A stretch of 49,073 bases of DNA from a bacterium (GTDB lineage: Bacteria > Vulcanimicrobiota > Vulcanimicrobiia > Vulcanimicrobiales > Vulcanimicrobiaceae), in the NCBI GenBank assembly GCA_021790935.1, contig JAJYFL010000016.1, positions 1 to 49,073 of the forward strand, given 5' to 3'. The notes below the pieces were generated by a model that had not been told where the DNA came from, did no database searches, and was given only the letters and a program-made list of their open reading frames with translations. The position numbers were made by a program, and so were the translations under genes. Shown here in pieces: positions 41,062-49,073 of the stretch. Each line of letters begins with the position of its first letter. The first letter of the stretch is position 1.

Positions 41062-41693
41062 GGGTCTCGTTCCCCATATGGTCGCTCTTTCCCACTCCAG
41101 GATGACGGCTTCCGGCCTGGAGAGCGCAGACCGGCGCTTTGGTGACGGGGTTTGGTGAAGATCGACGCCCGTCGCCCTTAGTCCAGGCCTTCTTCGACGA
41201 GCGCGACGAAGGCCATCCAATGCCTCGGGTGCGGCACGCGTGTCCCGGCGCGGAACCGAGAGCAGGCCGCCGCGACAGGCCCGTCGCGCTGGCGATCGCG
41301 TTCACGCAGCGCGGAATGCTTATGCAAAAGCGCGCCGGGCCGCCGAGCTTCGGCGTCCCGGTGCGGAACCGCGAGTAGGTCGTGAGTGAGCGGCCCACCA
41401 CCTACGCGATAGCGTTCAGTCTGGTGCGACGCCTCTGGCTCGTTGACGCGGGCCGAGAGCGCCTTGGTGCCTTCATACGTTGGAGGTTTCATGGTGTTGC
41501 ACGGCGACCGTTTGCGATAGCATGGAGGGATGCGCGCTTAATCAGCAGTTTCTTGCCGCGTGCCTTCATTGCCGGTGTACCAATGGCAACAAACTCCTTC
41601 TTCTTCTTGTCGTTTCGTGGGAGATTCGTGGCCCTCACGGCAAGCGCACATGAGGCAGCCCCAACGCCCGGCCCTCTTATCCTTCGGCGGACG
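41062..41693. other. Gene-poor stretch with an IS1380-like end
   Basis: No gene can be supported. On the minus strand, CCATATGGGGAAC at about 41068-41080 resembles the IS1380 right end (CCATATGGGGAAT in the copy ending at 39435) and points towards the methyltransferase. The upstream sequence is not clearly transposase. A minus-strand frame around 41489-41640 is Lys-rich and short; it has no family signature. Confidence 0.35.
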
Positions 41694-42020
41694 CTAGCCG
41701 CCAAGTTCCGCCCGGTGCCCGATGGTGTAGAGCCACCAGCGTGGGGCGCCGCAGCGGGCTTGGCGTTCGAAATAGACTTGGGCGATGCGGCCATCTGGGA
41801 GCGCGAACTCGAACCAGTGGCGCTTGAGGTACGTATCGCCGCGATCCGTCTTCGTCGAGCGCCATGTGCGCAGTAGGCGCTGGACGCCGAGCTCCTCGCC
41901 GCGCCAGGTAAAGCGTGCCGGCAGCGGCGGCTCGCCGGCGGCGGCTGCGGTGACGTACGCGTCGCCCGCCGGTTCAAGCGGTTCGCTGACGAAGCGGCGC
42001 AGGGCGGCCTCAGGGCACAT
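41694..42020 (-). CDS. DUF6504-like protein
   Basis: A 108-residue protein. It begins PEAALRRFVSEPLEPAG and continues PARFTWRGEELGVQRLLRTWRSTKTDRGDTYLKRHWFEFALPDGRIAQVYFERQ, ending with WLYTIGH. The pattern of F-x-W-R-G, a conserved R-x-W and a final W-x-L-Y matches DUF6504, small proteins with an SH3-like or OB-like barrel, sometimes next to translesion polymerases. The assignment is moderate and from memory. The start is ATG 42020. No polymerase gene is near. Confidence 0.65.
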   Translation of the reverse strand: MCPEAALRRFVSEPLEPAGDAYVTAAAAGEPPLPARFTWRGEELGVQRLLRTWRSTKTDRGDTYLKRHWFEFALPDGRIAQVYFERQARCGAPRWWLYTIGHRAELGG

Positions 42021-42126
42021 AGACCGAACCCAACACGAAAAACTGCGCGCGCCGCCGGCCGTACTTACTCACGGCTTCGGGTGACTTTCACGGTTTCGCG
42101 CTCGTGCATCGAGTCTGCCTTTTCCG

Positions 42127-42954
42127 TTAGGTACGCGTACAGATCGCAATGAAATGGTTGCTGACAGCCAAAGCACTGGCTTCGGACTCGAAGGCGTTCG
42201 CGACTTCCAGGATCCACGAGCGGGTGGTCGGATTCTCCCATGCGCGGTCGAAGTCCGGGAGCAGTCCCGCCGGCCCTTCCACCGCGCACAGCTCGTCGAA
42301 GCGGAAGCCGGCTGCCTCGACTTCCGCTCGGAGTTCGTTCGGATGATGGAAGAAGCCGGTCGTGAAGTATCCTTCAATCTCGTCGTCGTTCCGGTGTTGC
42401 CCGGTCGCACGGTCGCCTGCGGCGATACGTTGAAACTTCGGGTCGGCGAACGTTCCCTTGAAGAGCCCTTCCAAGGTTGACACATAGCGACTGACGGCCG
42501 CAGCGATGAGTCTTCCACCTGGACGCAGGACGCGAAGACATTCCCGGAGGCTCACAAGCCGGTCTTCTTGGTCCGTCAGATGGTACAGCGGACCCAGGAG
42601 GAGTACCGCCTCCGCGCTGCGGTCCGGATACGGGAGTGACCTCGAATCACCGATTCGGGCACGAACGGCACCAACTCCGGAAACCGGGACTGCGCTCGCA
42701 CAACTGACATGGCTTTCCACCGCATCCAAGAGGTCCACGTCATATCCCCGGTCGGCGAGCCAGGCGGCATAGGAACCGGGGCCGCCACCGATGTCGTACA
42801 CGTGGCTCGGTGCCGGCGGTAGGCATCGCGTGAGGATGGCGCATGTCCGTGCGAATTCGAGTCTGAACGACCCGGACGCGAGACGCGATGATTCGTCGTA
42901 TCTACCGTAGAACCGCCGGATCGTGTCGATGATGGTGTCGTTTTCTGTTTCCAT
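42127..42954 (-). CDS. SAM-dependent methyltransferase
   Basis: A 275-residue protein starting METENDTIIDTIRRFYGRYDESSRL. Motif I is VYDIGGGPGSYAAWLADRGYDVDLLDAVESHV, followed by RIGDSRSLPYPDRSAEAVLLLGPLYHLTDQEDRLVSLRECLRVLRPGGRLI. This matches the Methyltransf_11/25 group seen with bacterial small-molecule methyltransferases. ATG at 42954 was chosen; an earlier start at 43011 would add MVGLRPAEASL... without conserved features. It stands upstream of the DUF6504-like gene. Confidence 0.85.
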   Translation of the reverse strand: METENDTIIDTIRRFYGRYDESSRLASGSFRLEFARTCAILTRCLPPAPSHVYDIGGGPGSYAAWLADRGYDVDLLDAVESHVSCASAVPVSGVGAVRARIGDSRSLPYPDRSAEAVLLLGPLYHLTDQEDRLVSLRECLRVLRPGGRLIAAAVSRYVSTLEGLFKGTFADPKFQRIAAGDRATGQHRNDDEIEGYFTTGFFHHPNELRAEVEAAGFRFDELCAVEGPAGLLPDFDRAWENPTTRSWILEVANAFESEASALAVSNHFIAICTRT

Positions 42955-43055
42955 GCTCAAATCCGTTATGATGCGATTGAGGCTCGCTTCGGCCGGCCTT
43001 AATCCTACCATTTAAGCAAAGAAACGAAAAGACTTCACTCTACGTGGAGGTCAGA

Positions 43056-44144
43056 ATGCTCCGAAACGCGATCGCCCCTATACTCGCCGCCGCTATAAGT
43101 CTTGCGCCGCTCGCGGTCGTTGCGACCACGCCGCTGCGCGCCGTCTCTGGTACGGTGCAAACGGCCCCCGTCAACGGAATCTTCATCCTCGATCGCGGCG
43201 GCAGTAGCCGTGTGCGCGTGCTCGCCGCTGCAGCGAAGCTGCTGGTGAACGGCCACCCCGGAACGATGCGTGCAATCGTCATCGGGCGAAAAGTGCGCGT
43301 AATCGGCCGTCTCGTCTACCCGCAGCTTACGGCAACTGAGGTAGACGTCATGGCGAACGCAACCGCCGCCGTGCCGCATGTTGCCCCTCCCTTGCATCGA
43401 ATGACGCCTCCGCACCTCGTGCAGTGCCCAGCGCATCGCGAACGCGCGAACGGGGTCGTTCTTTACGGCCCCGGTGATGTCGTTGGTGTCGACCCACGCC
43501 ACGTTATCCGGGTCTCGCCACCCAACTTTGGAACGAACGCTCGCCCCGATGCCGTTGTCGAGATCGATTTTGACGCGATCGATTTCCCTTGGCAATTTTC
43601 ACCGTGTCCTCCAACGCCCTGGATAACCCTCGTGCTGCTGAAGACGAGTGAGTTCACGCCGGCGGCCGGCCAATATCGCCCGTTGCCGGCCATTATGGTG
43701 ACCGACGCGGCTTCACTGCCCGACTTAAGCGCGATGCCGGCATACACTGGGGTGCGCGATCGGACTACGGGGCAGGATCGAGCCGGGCCGCCTTCACCCG
43801 CAGTTGCACAGCAGGTGATGGCGTCTCCAGCGTCTGCATTTTCGTATATCCGCAGCCCCCGCGCGCTCGAACCGAACACGTCGTATGTTGCGTTCCTCGT
43901 CCCGACGTTTTTCGCCGGCGTGCAAGCGGGCCTCGGCCAGAGCGCGACCCCAAATTCGACCACGTCGACGGACGCATGGGTATCGGGCCAGCGGAACGTG
44001 CTGTTACCTTATTACTATACTTTCCGTTTCAAAACGCAGTCCTTGACGCTACCAATGCGCGTGCCATATCGCATCACGATACCGCACCACCCAACAGCGC
44101 CCGCCCCCGTGCCATCGCCGGCGCCGTCGCGGCGCTCGCTCTAG
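43056..44144 (+). CDS. Exported protein, DUF5666-like N-terminal domain
   Basis: A 362-residue protein with signal peptide MLRNAIAPILAAAISLAPLAVVA and mature start ATTPLRAVSGTVQ. Residues about 28-105 resemble the DUF5666 barrel (SGTV...FILDRGG...VRV...IVIGRKVRVIGRL). The rest is a beta-rich region with the blocks DAVVEIDFDAIDFPW, TPWITLVLLKTSEF, SYVAFLVPTFFAGVQAGLGQ and LPYYYTFRFKT, of unknown function, and a Pro-rich tail. ATG at 43056 has GGAGGT 5 bases upstream. GTG at 43044 is unlikely because it overlaps that site. Confidence 0.75.
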   Translation: MLRNAIAPILAAAISLAPLAVVATTPLRAVSGTVQTAPVNGIFILDRGGSSRVRVLAAAAKLLVNGHPGTMRAIVIGRKVRVIGRLVYPQLTATEVDVMANATAAVPHVAPPLHRMTPPHLVQCPAHRERANGVVLYGPGDVVGVDPRHVIRVSPPNFGTNARPDAVVEIDFDAIDFPWQFSPCPPTPWITLVLLKTSEFTPAAGQYRPLPAIMVTDAASLPDLSAMPAYTGVRDRTTGQDRAGPPSPAVAQQVMASPASAFSYIRSPRALEPNTSYVAFLVPTFFAGVQAGLGQSATPNSTTSTDAWVSGQRNVLLPYYYTFRFKTQSLTLPMRVPYRITIPHHPTAPAPVPSPAPSRRSL

Positions 44145-44233
44145 CGGGATGCCCTGACCCGAGCCGGTCGGCCGGTTTCGGGGCCTCCCCCCTTGGCCGT
44201 TACGATTGCGGCGAGTGACGGGGTTGAGTACGC

Positions 44234-44297
44234 GTGATCGCAGTTCTCTCGTCGCTCGTCATTTCGCTCGCGTTGGCGCTTCTGTGTCTCGCGATTC
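44234..44297 (+). pseudogene. Truncated N-terminal membrane segment
   Basis: From GTG 44234 the frame reads VIAVLSSLVISLALALLCLAI, a single hydrophobic helix, then enters IS1380 sequence at about 44298. It looks like the first 20 residues of a membrane or exported protein destroyed by the insertion. No downstream part is recognisable beyond the IS. Confidence 0.4.
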
Positions 44298-44705
44298 CGC
44301 GTCGGCTTCATCGTTACGGACCTGCGCTGCAAGTCTACGAATGTAGTCGCCTTTTATAATAAGCGCGGCACATGCGAGCAATGGATAAGAGAATGGAAAG
44401 GCGCCTTGAAAGGCACGCGGCTTTCATGCCGCTCGTTCGATGCGAACGCGGTTTGTCTCCAACTTTACGCGCTGGCCTATAATCTTGGCAGCTTCCTTCG
44501 GACCCTGGCGATTCCAGAGGCGATTGCCGAATGGTCGCTGACGACGCTTCGGGAGAAGCCGATTAAGATCGGTGCGAAGGTGGTCAGCCACGGCCGGTAC
44601 GTCGCGTTCCAAATGGCCGGGATCGCGATCCCGCGGAAGTTATTCGCCGCGATTGTGGAGGGAATCGTCGCTTTGCGATCTCCGCCCTTGGCGACGGCAA
44701 CATGA
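44298..44705 (+). pseudogene. IS1380 transposase C-terminal remnant
   Basis: An open frame reads RVGFIVTDLRCKSTNVV, FYNKRGTCEQWIREW, LQLYALAYNLGSFLRTLAIPEAIAEWSLTTLREKP and ends APPLATAT-like (RSPPLATAT). It is closer to the copy at 20607 (shares RCKSTNVV, NKRGTCEQW and IAIPR) than to the intact one. Catalytic Asp residues are absent. Confidence 0.85.
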
Positions 44706-44906
44706 ACGCCCGGTCGGCGTCGGTCCAGCGAAAACAGCGGGAGATTTGCGCCCTTTCGGCCGTGCAACCTGGTTTTTGGGGCCCTGGCAGGCCGGTGTGG
44801 GCTGCATTTCGCCCACAACCGACGACTTCGCTTAGCCAATGCCCGGAAAACGACCGGAAGGCTCCGGCAGCAACCCGAACGGGAGGTCCAAATGGGGAAT
44901 CCCAGC
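44298..44906 (+). mobile_element. IS1380-family element, 3' third only
   Basis: Homologous to the last third of the intact copy. The right end GGGGAATCCCAGC stops at 44906 and is followed by TTAA (44907-44910). The left end is lost. The tail carries GGGAGG, 6 bases and ATG (44892), parallel to the intact copy. Confidence 0.8.
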
Positions 44907-45020
44907 TTAACATACGGTTTGTTCCGAATCCTGCGTTCTCCCCAATCTGCACCGCTTCGTGCATTCTACGCTATCAACTTCGTGCCGCGGTGCCAGGTCC
45001 CACCGGGGCCCTATCTCGAA

Positions 45021-45587
45021 ATGAGTCGCGTGACGCTGCGGAAGATTCCCGCGGGCCTCGCACTCGGCTTGGTCGCCTCGCTTACTGCGCATGTGGCGCT
45101 GTATGGCAGGGAGCACGCCGTCGGCGGCGCCTACCATGCCCTGCTGATGCAGATCAGCTCAGCGGCCGCGTTGGCGTTTATCGCGATGCTCGGAGCCCTC
45201 GCCTGGAGCCAGTCCCGTCACTTGGCCGACGGCCGTGCACTCGCTGCCTTCCTTCGCGAGCGGCTTCCCAGCCTCGGCACCGTCGTGACGTCGGCTGCCG
45301 CGTGGTACGCCGGTGTAGAGGCGATCGAACCGCATCACACCGGTGCATCGGGGTTCGCTCTGGTCGCCGCCCTCGGCGCGGCGTCGTACGCCGTACTGAG
45401 CCTGGCTCGCGCGATGACGGACACGTTCGCGCATGCGGCCATCACGATCTCCCGCACGTCCTTTTCGCCGCGCGTGCCGACGTGGCGACATCGTCCGCGC
45501 GAGCGCGTTGTCGCTCGTCATTCGTTCCAAGCGCGCCGTCGCTTCGCGCGCCCTCCTCCGGTCGCAGTAGCTTTCCCACGCGTCTAA
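45021..45587 (+). CDS. Polytopic membrane protein of unknown function
   Basis: A 188-residue protein with about four hydrophobic helices and a basic C-terminal tail (RVPTWRHRPRERVVARHSFQARRRFARP). ATG at 45021 (MSRVTLRKIPAGLALGLVASLTAHVALYG) is the likely native start. The frame also extends upstream to ATG 44892 in the IS1380 end, giving MGNPSLTYGLF, so an extended form is possible. It is followed by an outer-membrane-like protein and copper genes, and may belong with them. Confidence 0.7.
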   Translation: MSRVTLRKIPAGLALGLVASLTAHVALYGREHAVGGAYHALLMQISSAAALAFIAMLGALAWSQSRHLADGRALAAFLRERLPSLGTVVTSAAAWYAGVEAIEPHHTGASGFALVAALGAASYAVLSLARAMTDTFAHAAITISRTSFSPRVPTWRHRPRERVVARHSFQARRRFARPPPVAVAFPRV

Positions 45588-45626
45588 TCGCGCGCAAAGC
45601 ACTATCGTCTCCGACCGGAGGTCCCT

Positions 45627-46538
45627 TTGTCCCGATACATTGCGATGCTTGTCGTCGCGCTAACATGCATCCTTCTTATACGTTCGACCGCTCAGGCGCA
45701 CGTCGTCTGCGGGGACCGCATTTTCCCCACAACGCTTACGATGGACGATCCAGGCGTCGGCGACGAAGTATCGCTTCCCACGCTCCAGTTCACGCCGACG
45801 CCGAACTCGCAAAACAACAGCTACGGATTCGAATGGGATAAGACCATCACCAAAGATCTTACCTTGGCGATTAACGATGATTACGCCACCCAACGCAGCG
45901 CAAGCCAGCATTTAGCTGGATGGGACAACATCACGCTGACCCTCAAGGATCAGCATCCCTGCCTTACTCGTTACTCGCACGAAGAAGCTGTTTGGTCGAT
46001 CGGTGTGATACGCCTGATCCCCGGAACCGGTTCGACGCTGCTTCGGAACGCCGGCGCAATCGCGAAGTTCGGGAGCACCGCGCCAACGTTTTACTTCGGC
46101 AAGGGCATGGGCGCTCTAACGAATGGTGCCCTTCGCCCGATCGCGATCACCGGTGAAGTGAGCCGCGTCTTTTCCGACAGACAGAGCTTGAGCCCGAATG
46201 CCTGGAGCTATGCGGCGTCGTTGCAATACTCGATGCCGTATTATCAACAGAACGTTAAGGCGCTGAATATCCCGCAGTGGCTCACGCGTCTAACGCCGCT
46301 GGTCGAAGTCTCGATGATGAGTCCAGACGCGGGCACGCCGACGGGGACGATTGCGCCCGGCGTTCTCTACGATGCTCCCTCATGGCAGTTGGGCGCAGAG
46401 GCTGTAATCCCAGCCAACAACGCGACACGACAAACGCAAGGCACGGGATTCATCATTCAATATCACATGTTTCTCGATACGTTCTACAAGAGCTGGTTTG
46501 GGAAGCCTCTCATCAACAAGAATCTTTGGAGAAAATAA
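45627..46538 (+). CDS. Exported outer-membrane-like protein in the copper cluster
   Basis: A 303-residue protein with signal peptide (MSRYIAMLVVALTCILLIRSTAQA) and mature start HVVCGDRIFPTTL. The rest has alternating strands (SYGFEWDKTITKDLTLAINDDYATQ, NAWSYAASLQYSMPYY, PSWQLGAEAVIP, FIIQYHMFLDTFY) typical of a beta-barrel or transporter-like outer membrane protein, similar in style to the phenol-degradation MetA-type family. Exact family is not certain. TTG at 45627 is supported by GGAGGT 4 bases upstream. CopC follows two bases after its stop. Confidence 0.7.
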   Translation: MSRYIAMLVVALTCILLIRSTAQAHVVCGDRIFPTTLTMDDPGVGDEVSLPTLQFTPTPNSQNNSYGFEWDKTITKDLTLAINDDYATQRSASQHLAGWDNITLTLKDQHPCLTRYSHEEAVWSIGVIRLIPGTGSTLLRNAGAIAKFGSTAPTFYFGKGMGALTNGALRPIAITGEVSRVFSDRQSLSPNAWSYAASLQYSMPYYQQNVKALNIPQWLTRLTPLVEVSMMSPDAGTPTGTIAPGVLYDAPSWQLGAEAVIPANNATRQTQGTGFIIQYHMFLDTFYKSWFGKPLINKNLWRK

Positions 46539-46540
46539 CT

Positions 46541-46906
46541 ATGCGTTTCGTCGCTACCATGTTTGTGCTGCTTGCAATAATTATCGTTCCCGTAGCGGTT
46601 CGGGCGCACGCATTCCTCGACCATGCCGATCCGGCCGTGGGCAGCACCGTACCGACCGCACCTCCCGTCGTACACATTTGGTTTACGCAAGAGCTCGAGC
46701 CGGCTTTCAGTTGGATACGGGTCACCGATAAGGCGGGAGCCGCCGTCAGTGACGGGCCGTCCGCGGTAGATCCGACCAATAACCAGGAGATGGACATCAA
46801 GCTGAAGCCGTTGCCGCCGGGCACGTATACAGTGAAATGGCATGCGCTCTCGGTCGACACGCACACGACCCAAGGCGATTTCACGTTCCAGGTCAAGGGG
46901 AGCTAA
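46541..46906 (+). CDS. copC: Copper resistance protein CopC
   Basis: A 121-residue periplasmic CopC/YobA-type copper carrier. A signal peptide (MRFVATMFVLLAIIIVPVAVRA) is followed by the hallmark HAFLDHADPAVGSTVPTAPPVVHIWFTQELEP, with the N-terminal His that binds Cu(II). It continues VKWHALSVDTHTTQGDFTFQV, where the second His and Asp ligands lie. The Met-rich Cu(I) site of some CopC proteins is absent. ATG at 46541 follows the previous stop by two bases. The CopD gene begins around its stop. Confidence 0.93.
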   Translation: MRFVATMFVLLAIIIVPVAVRAHAFLDHADPAVGSTVPTAPPVVHIWFTQELEPAFSWIRVTDKAGAAVSDGPSAVDPTNNQEMDIKLKPLPPGTYTVKWHALSVDTHTTQGDFTFQVKGS

Positions 46907-48881
46907 GGCCATCGATCCGCTCTTATCCTCGACGCGCTTCATTCACTACACCGCGTGTGCGTTGCTGCAAGGCGTATTCGTATTCTGGTGTCTGATCGCA
47001 TGGCCGGCGTTTCGTCGAACGCAGACGTCGCCGGCGTTTGCAGAGCTACTCGATCGGCGGCTCTTCGCGCTCGCGTGGGCGAGTCTGCTCGTCGCGCTCG
47101 CAAGCGGCGCCGGTTGGCTGCTCGTCGTCGGTTCGAAAATGAGCGGCACGCCGCTCACCTCGGTTGTGCAGGGCGGTGTCCTGGGGATCGTCTTAACGCA
47201 AACGCACTTCGGCATCGATTGGTTGATACGCGCTGCGCTCATCGTCGTTATCGCGTTGTGCTTGGTCGTGCAGGCGCGAACGCGCGAACAGGCGGCGGGC
47301 TGGGTGGGTTTGCTCGCGGCTTCGGCGTTCATTGGTTCGTTGGCGTGGGCGGGTCACGGGGCGGCGACCGAAAACGTGCCGTTCGACGCCATCCATGCAC
47401 CCGCCGATATCTTGCATTTGCTCGCCGCCGGTGCGTGGCTCGGCGCACTCGTGCCGCTCGTGATATTTCTCGCTCAAGTATGGCGCGATAAGAGCACGCA
47501 AGCAGTTGCGATCGCGCGAACGGCGACCCTGCGCTTCTCGGTCCTGGGTCTCGCGAGCGTGGGAACCTTGATCGTGACCGGCGTCGTGAATACGTGGTTC
47601 CTAGCCGGCAACGTTCCGGCGTTGATCGGAACGTTATACGGTCAGCTTTTACTGCTCAAAGTAGCGCTCTTTGCAGCGATGATTGCCGTGGCGGCCGTAA
47701 ACCAGCGCCGGCTTCTACCGTGTCTCGCCGACAATGCAAGCCGACCCGGCCTCTGCCTGCAAGCGATTCGACAAGTGCGCCGCAACGCGTCGATCGAGGC
47801 AACTGTCGGTGTGCTCATCCTTGCCATCGTCGGCATCATCGGCATATTGCCGCCCGGCCTCCACACCGAGCCGCGCTGGCCGCTCCCGTTCCGGTTCGAT
47901 CTCGCCGAGGTTACCCCACGCGGGCAGGTGGTTTTCGAGGTCGCGGCTGTCGCCTTCGCGCTTTGTCTTGTTGCCACGATTGTTATTGCCGAGAGAAGAC
48001 GCTACCGCGCAATGACCGCGTCCGTCCCATTGCTGATTATTTTCGGGAGCGTCAGCTGGGTTGCGCTACGCCCGGGGATCGTGCATGCCTACCCAACGAG
48101 CTTCTACGCGTCGACGCAGCCGTATTCGGCACCATTTATCGCCAGCGGCGCGCCGCTTTACGCGCAGAATTGCAGCGTGTGCCACGGAGCCACCGGTCGC
48201 GGTGACGGCCCCCTTGCCGGCAAGCTTCCGGTTCGCCCCGCGGACTTGACCGAGCCGCATCTGTTCGCCCACAAAGTGGGCGAACTCTACTGGTGGGTGA
48301 GCCACGGGCGCGACAATGGAGTCATGCCGGGCTTTGCCGACAAACTGACTCCGGAGCAGCGGTGGGATCTGATCAATTTCGTGCTGGCGCGGACGGCCGG
48401 CGACCTTTCGAAACAGACGGGTTCCCAAATCAGCACGACGGCAGCCGTTCCATTTCCGGATTTCGCATTCGAGCAGAACGGTGCGCAAAATACACTGAGC
48501 CAGATGCTGAAGAACGGACCGGTTCTGGTCGTCTTGTTCGCAACGCCACCAAATGCGCGACTCGAGCAGCTGGCGAACTTGCAGCCGCGCCTTACGGCTG
48601 CGGGTTTACGCGTCGTCGCAGTTGGGCTCCGTTCATCAACCGACAAGGCACCCTTGATCGTCGACGTGGCGCATAACGTTCGCACCGCGCTTGCATTGTT
48701 CCGATCGTCAAAGGATGGCGGAGAGACGGAGCTGATGCTCGACCGAGGCGGCAACGTTCGCGCGCGCTGGACGGCAAGCGGACCAGGCGGCCTTGCAGCC
48801 CTCGGCACGCTCGTCAGCGACGCCGTGCGCGTGAAGAGCATTCCCGTGGCGGCTGCAAATCACGCCGGCCACGGCGGATAA
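46842..48881 (+). CDS. copD: CopD-cytochrome c-redoxin fusion protein
   Basis: A frame of 679 residues. The first part (to about 430) is CopD: nine or so helices with FIHYTACALLQGVFVFWC, HAPADILHLLAAGAWLGALVPL and TGVVNTWFLAG. A cytochrome c domain follows, with NCSVCHGATGRGDGP (heme motif CSVCH) and the axial Met in GVMPGFADKLTPEQ. The last 150 residues form a redoxin/SCO-like domain (FPDFAFEQNG, GPVLVVLFATPPN, MLDRGGNVRARWTAS) without the CxxC pair, ending NHAGHGG. ATG at 46842 overlaps copC by 65 bases; family similarity starts only at AIDPLLSS, where ATC (46911) is a possible rare start. Confidence 0.88.
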   Translation: MRSRSTRTRPKAISRSRSRGAKAIDPLLSSTRFIHYTACALLQGVFVFWCLIAWPAFRRTQTSPAFAELLDRRLFALAWASLLVALASGAGWLLVVGSKMSGTPLTSVVQGGVLGIVLTQTHFGIDWLIRAALIVVIALCLVVQARTREQAAGWVGLLAASAFIGSLAWAGHGAATENVPFDAIHAPADILHLLAAGAWLGALVPLVIFLAQVWRDKSTQAVAIARTATLRFSVLGLASVGTLIVTGVVNTWFLAGNVPALIGTLYGQLLLLKVALFAAMIAVAAVNQRRLLPCLADNASRPGLCLQAIRQVRRNASIEATVGVLILAIVGIIGILPPGLHTEPRWPLPFRFDLAEVTPRGQVVFEVAAVAFALCLVATIVIAERRRYRAMTASVPLLIIFGSVSWVALRPGIVHAYPTSFYASTQPYSAPFIASGAPLYAQNCSVCHGATGRGDGPLAGKLPVRPADLTEPHLFAHKVGELYWWVSHGRDNGVMPGFADKLTPEQRWDLINFVLARTAGDLSKQTGSQISTTAAVPFPDFAFEQNGAQNTLSQMLKNGPVLVVLFATPPNARLEQLANLQPRLTAAGLRVVAVGLRSSTDKAPLIVDVAHNVRTALALFRSSKDGGETELMLDRGGNVRARWTASGPGGLAALGTLVSDAVRVKSIPVAAANHAGHGG

Positions 48882-48946
48882 GCACCGCTTCGGCGATCGA
48901 ATTTTCCGTGTTTAGATTGCGCTGCCTTCTACACTTGAAGTCTAAG

Positions 48947-49073
48947 CTAGTGTCCCGATTCATAAATGGAATGACACTTGCGAATCTTCGCCATGATTGA
49001 TCGCGCAGATTTCGTCCACACGAATGGCTTGGCGTCGGCGTTGTGGTCAGCGACGTAAGCCGAGATGGCCTTC
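48947..49073 (-). CDS. IS630-family transposase, C-terminal part (cut by the window edge)
   Basis: The last 41 codons, KAISAYVADHNADAKPFVWTKSARSIMAKIRKCHSIYESGH, then TAG. It is nearly identical to the end of the copy at 18491 (for example SAYVVGHNTDAKPFVW). The sequence beyond the stop, TA then GTGTCCCGATTCATAAATGG, is the shared right end. The rest continues outside the window, so whether the copy is intact is unknown. Confidence 0.85.
   Translation of the reverse strand, partial: KAISAYVADHNADAKPFVWTKSARSIMAKIRKCHSIYESGH

Overview
The window is 49 kb of high-GC, densely coded DNA from a diderm bacterium. A TonB-like protein, a TolC-type channel with an RND pump, and periplasmic copper proteins imply an outer membrane. 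The NHEJ-type LigD domains, the gene mix and short dispersed repeats resemble uncultured soil lineages such as Candidatus Eremiobacterota (WPS-2). That placement is inference; no rRNA is present to test it.

Bases 1-18,400 are mostly housekeeping: the 5' end of kup, an M50/CBS membrane protease, two separate LigD-type genes (3'-phosphoesterase and polymerase), a DUF5694-like exported protein, an IS5-family element with an amber-interrupted transposase, a MazF-type toxin with its antitoxin, and a probable panE-hisF-hisIE-recG operon. tRNA-Cys and tRNA-Gly follow, then a membrane protein, a DUF5069-dienelactone hydrolase fusion, a serA/histidine-phosphatase pair and a prolyl oligopeptidase. A short dispersed repeat (core TTCGACnnGCTCAGGATG) lies between genes and also inside the hisIE linker, over the hisIE stop and over the recG start.

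Bases 18,400-26,900 are rearranged. They hold IS630 and IS1380 remnants, a broken esterase, a CPBP fragment and an MFS fragment among intact genes for a CPBP protease, a flavin reductase-YCII fusion, an Nramp-type transporter and an MFS transporter.

Bases 26,900-34,700 hold one compact minus-strand operon: BlaI-type repressor, BlaR1-type sensor protease, a membrane fusion protein with an N-terminal FixH/YtkA-like domain, an RND pump and a TolC-type protein. Two related 15-bp near-palindromes, one before blaI and one at the start of the fusion-protein gene, are candidate operators. tRNA-Phe and a TonB-like gene follow.

Bases 35,700-45,000 carry one intact and two decayed IS1380-family copies. 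Their right ends carry a Shine-Dalgarno-like stretch followed by ATG GGG, and two of them read in frame into the next gene. Between them are exported proteins of unknown function, two methyltransferases and a DUF6504-like gene. Bases 45,000-48,900 form a likely copper-handling cluster: a membrane protein, an outer-membrane-like protein, CopC, and a CopD-cytochrome c-redoxin fusion. A second copy of the 18.5-kb IS630 element begins at the right edge.
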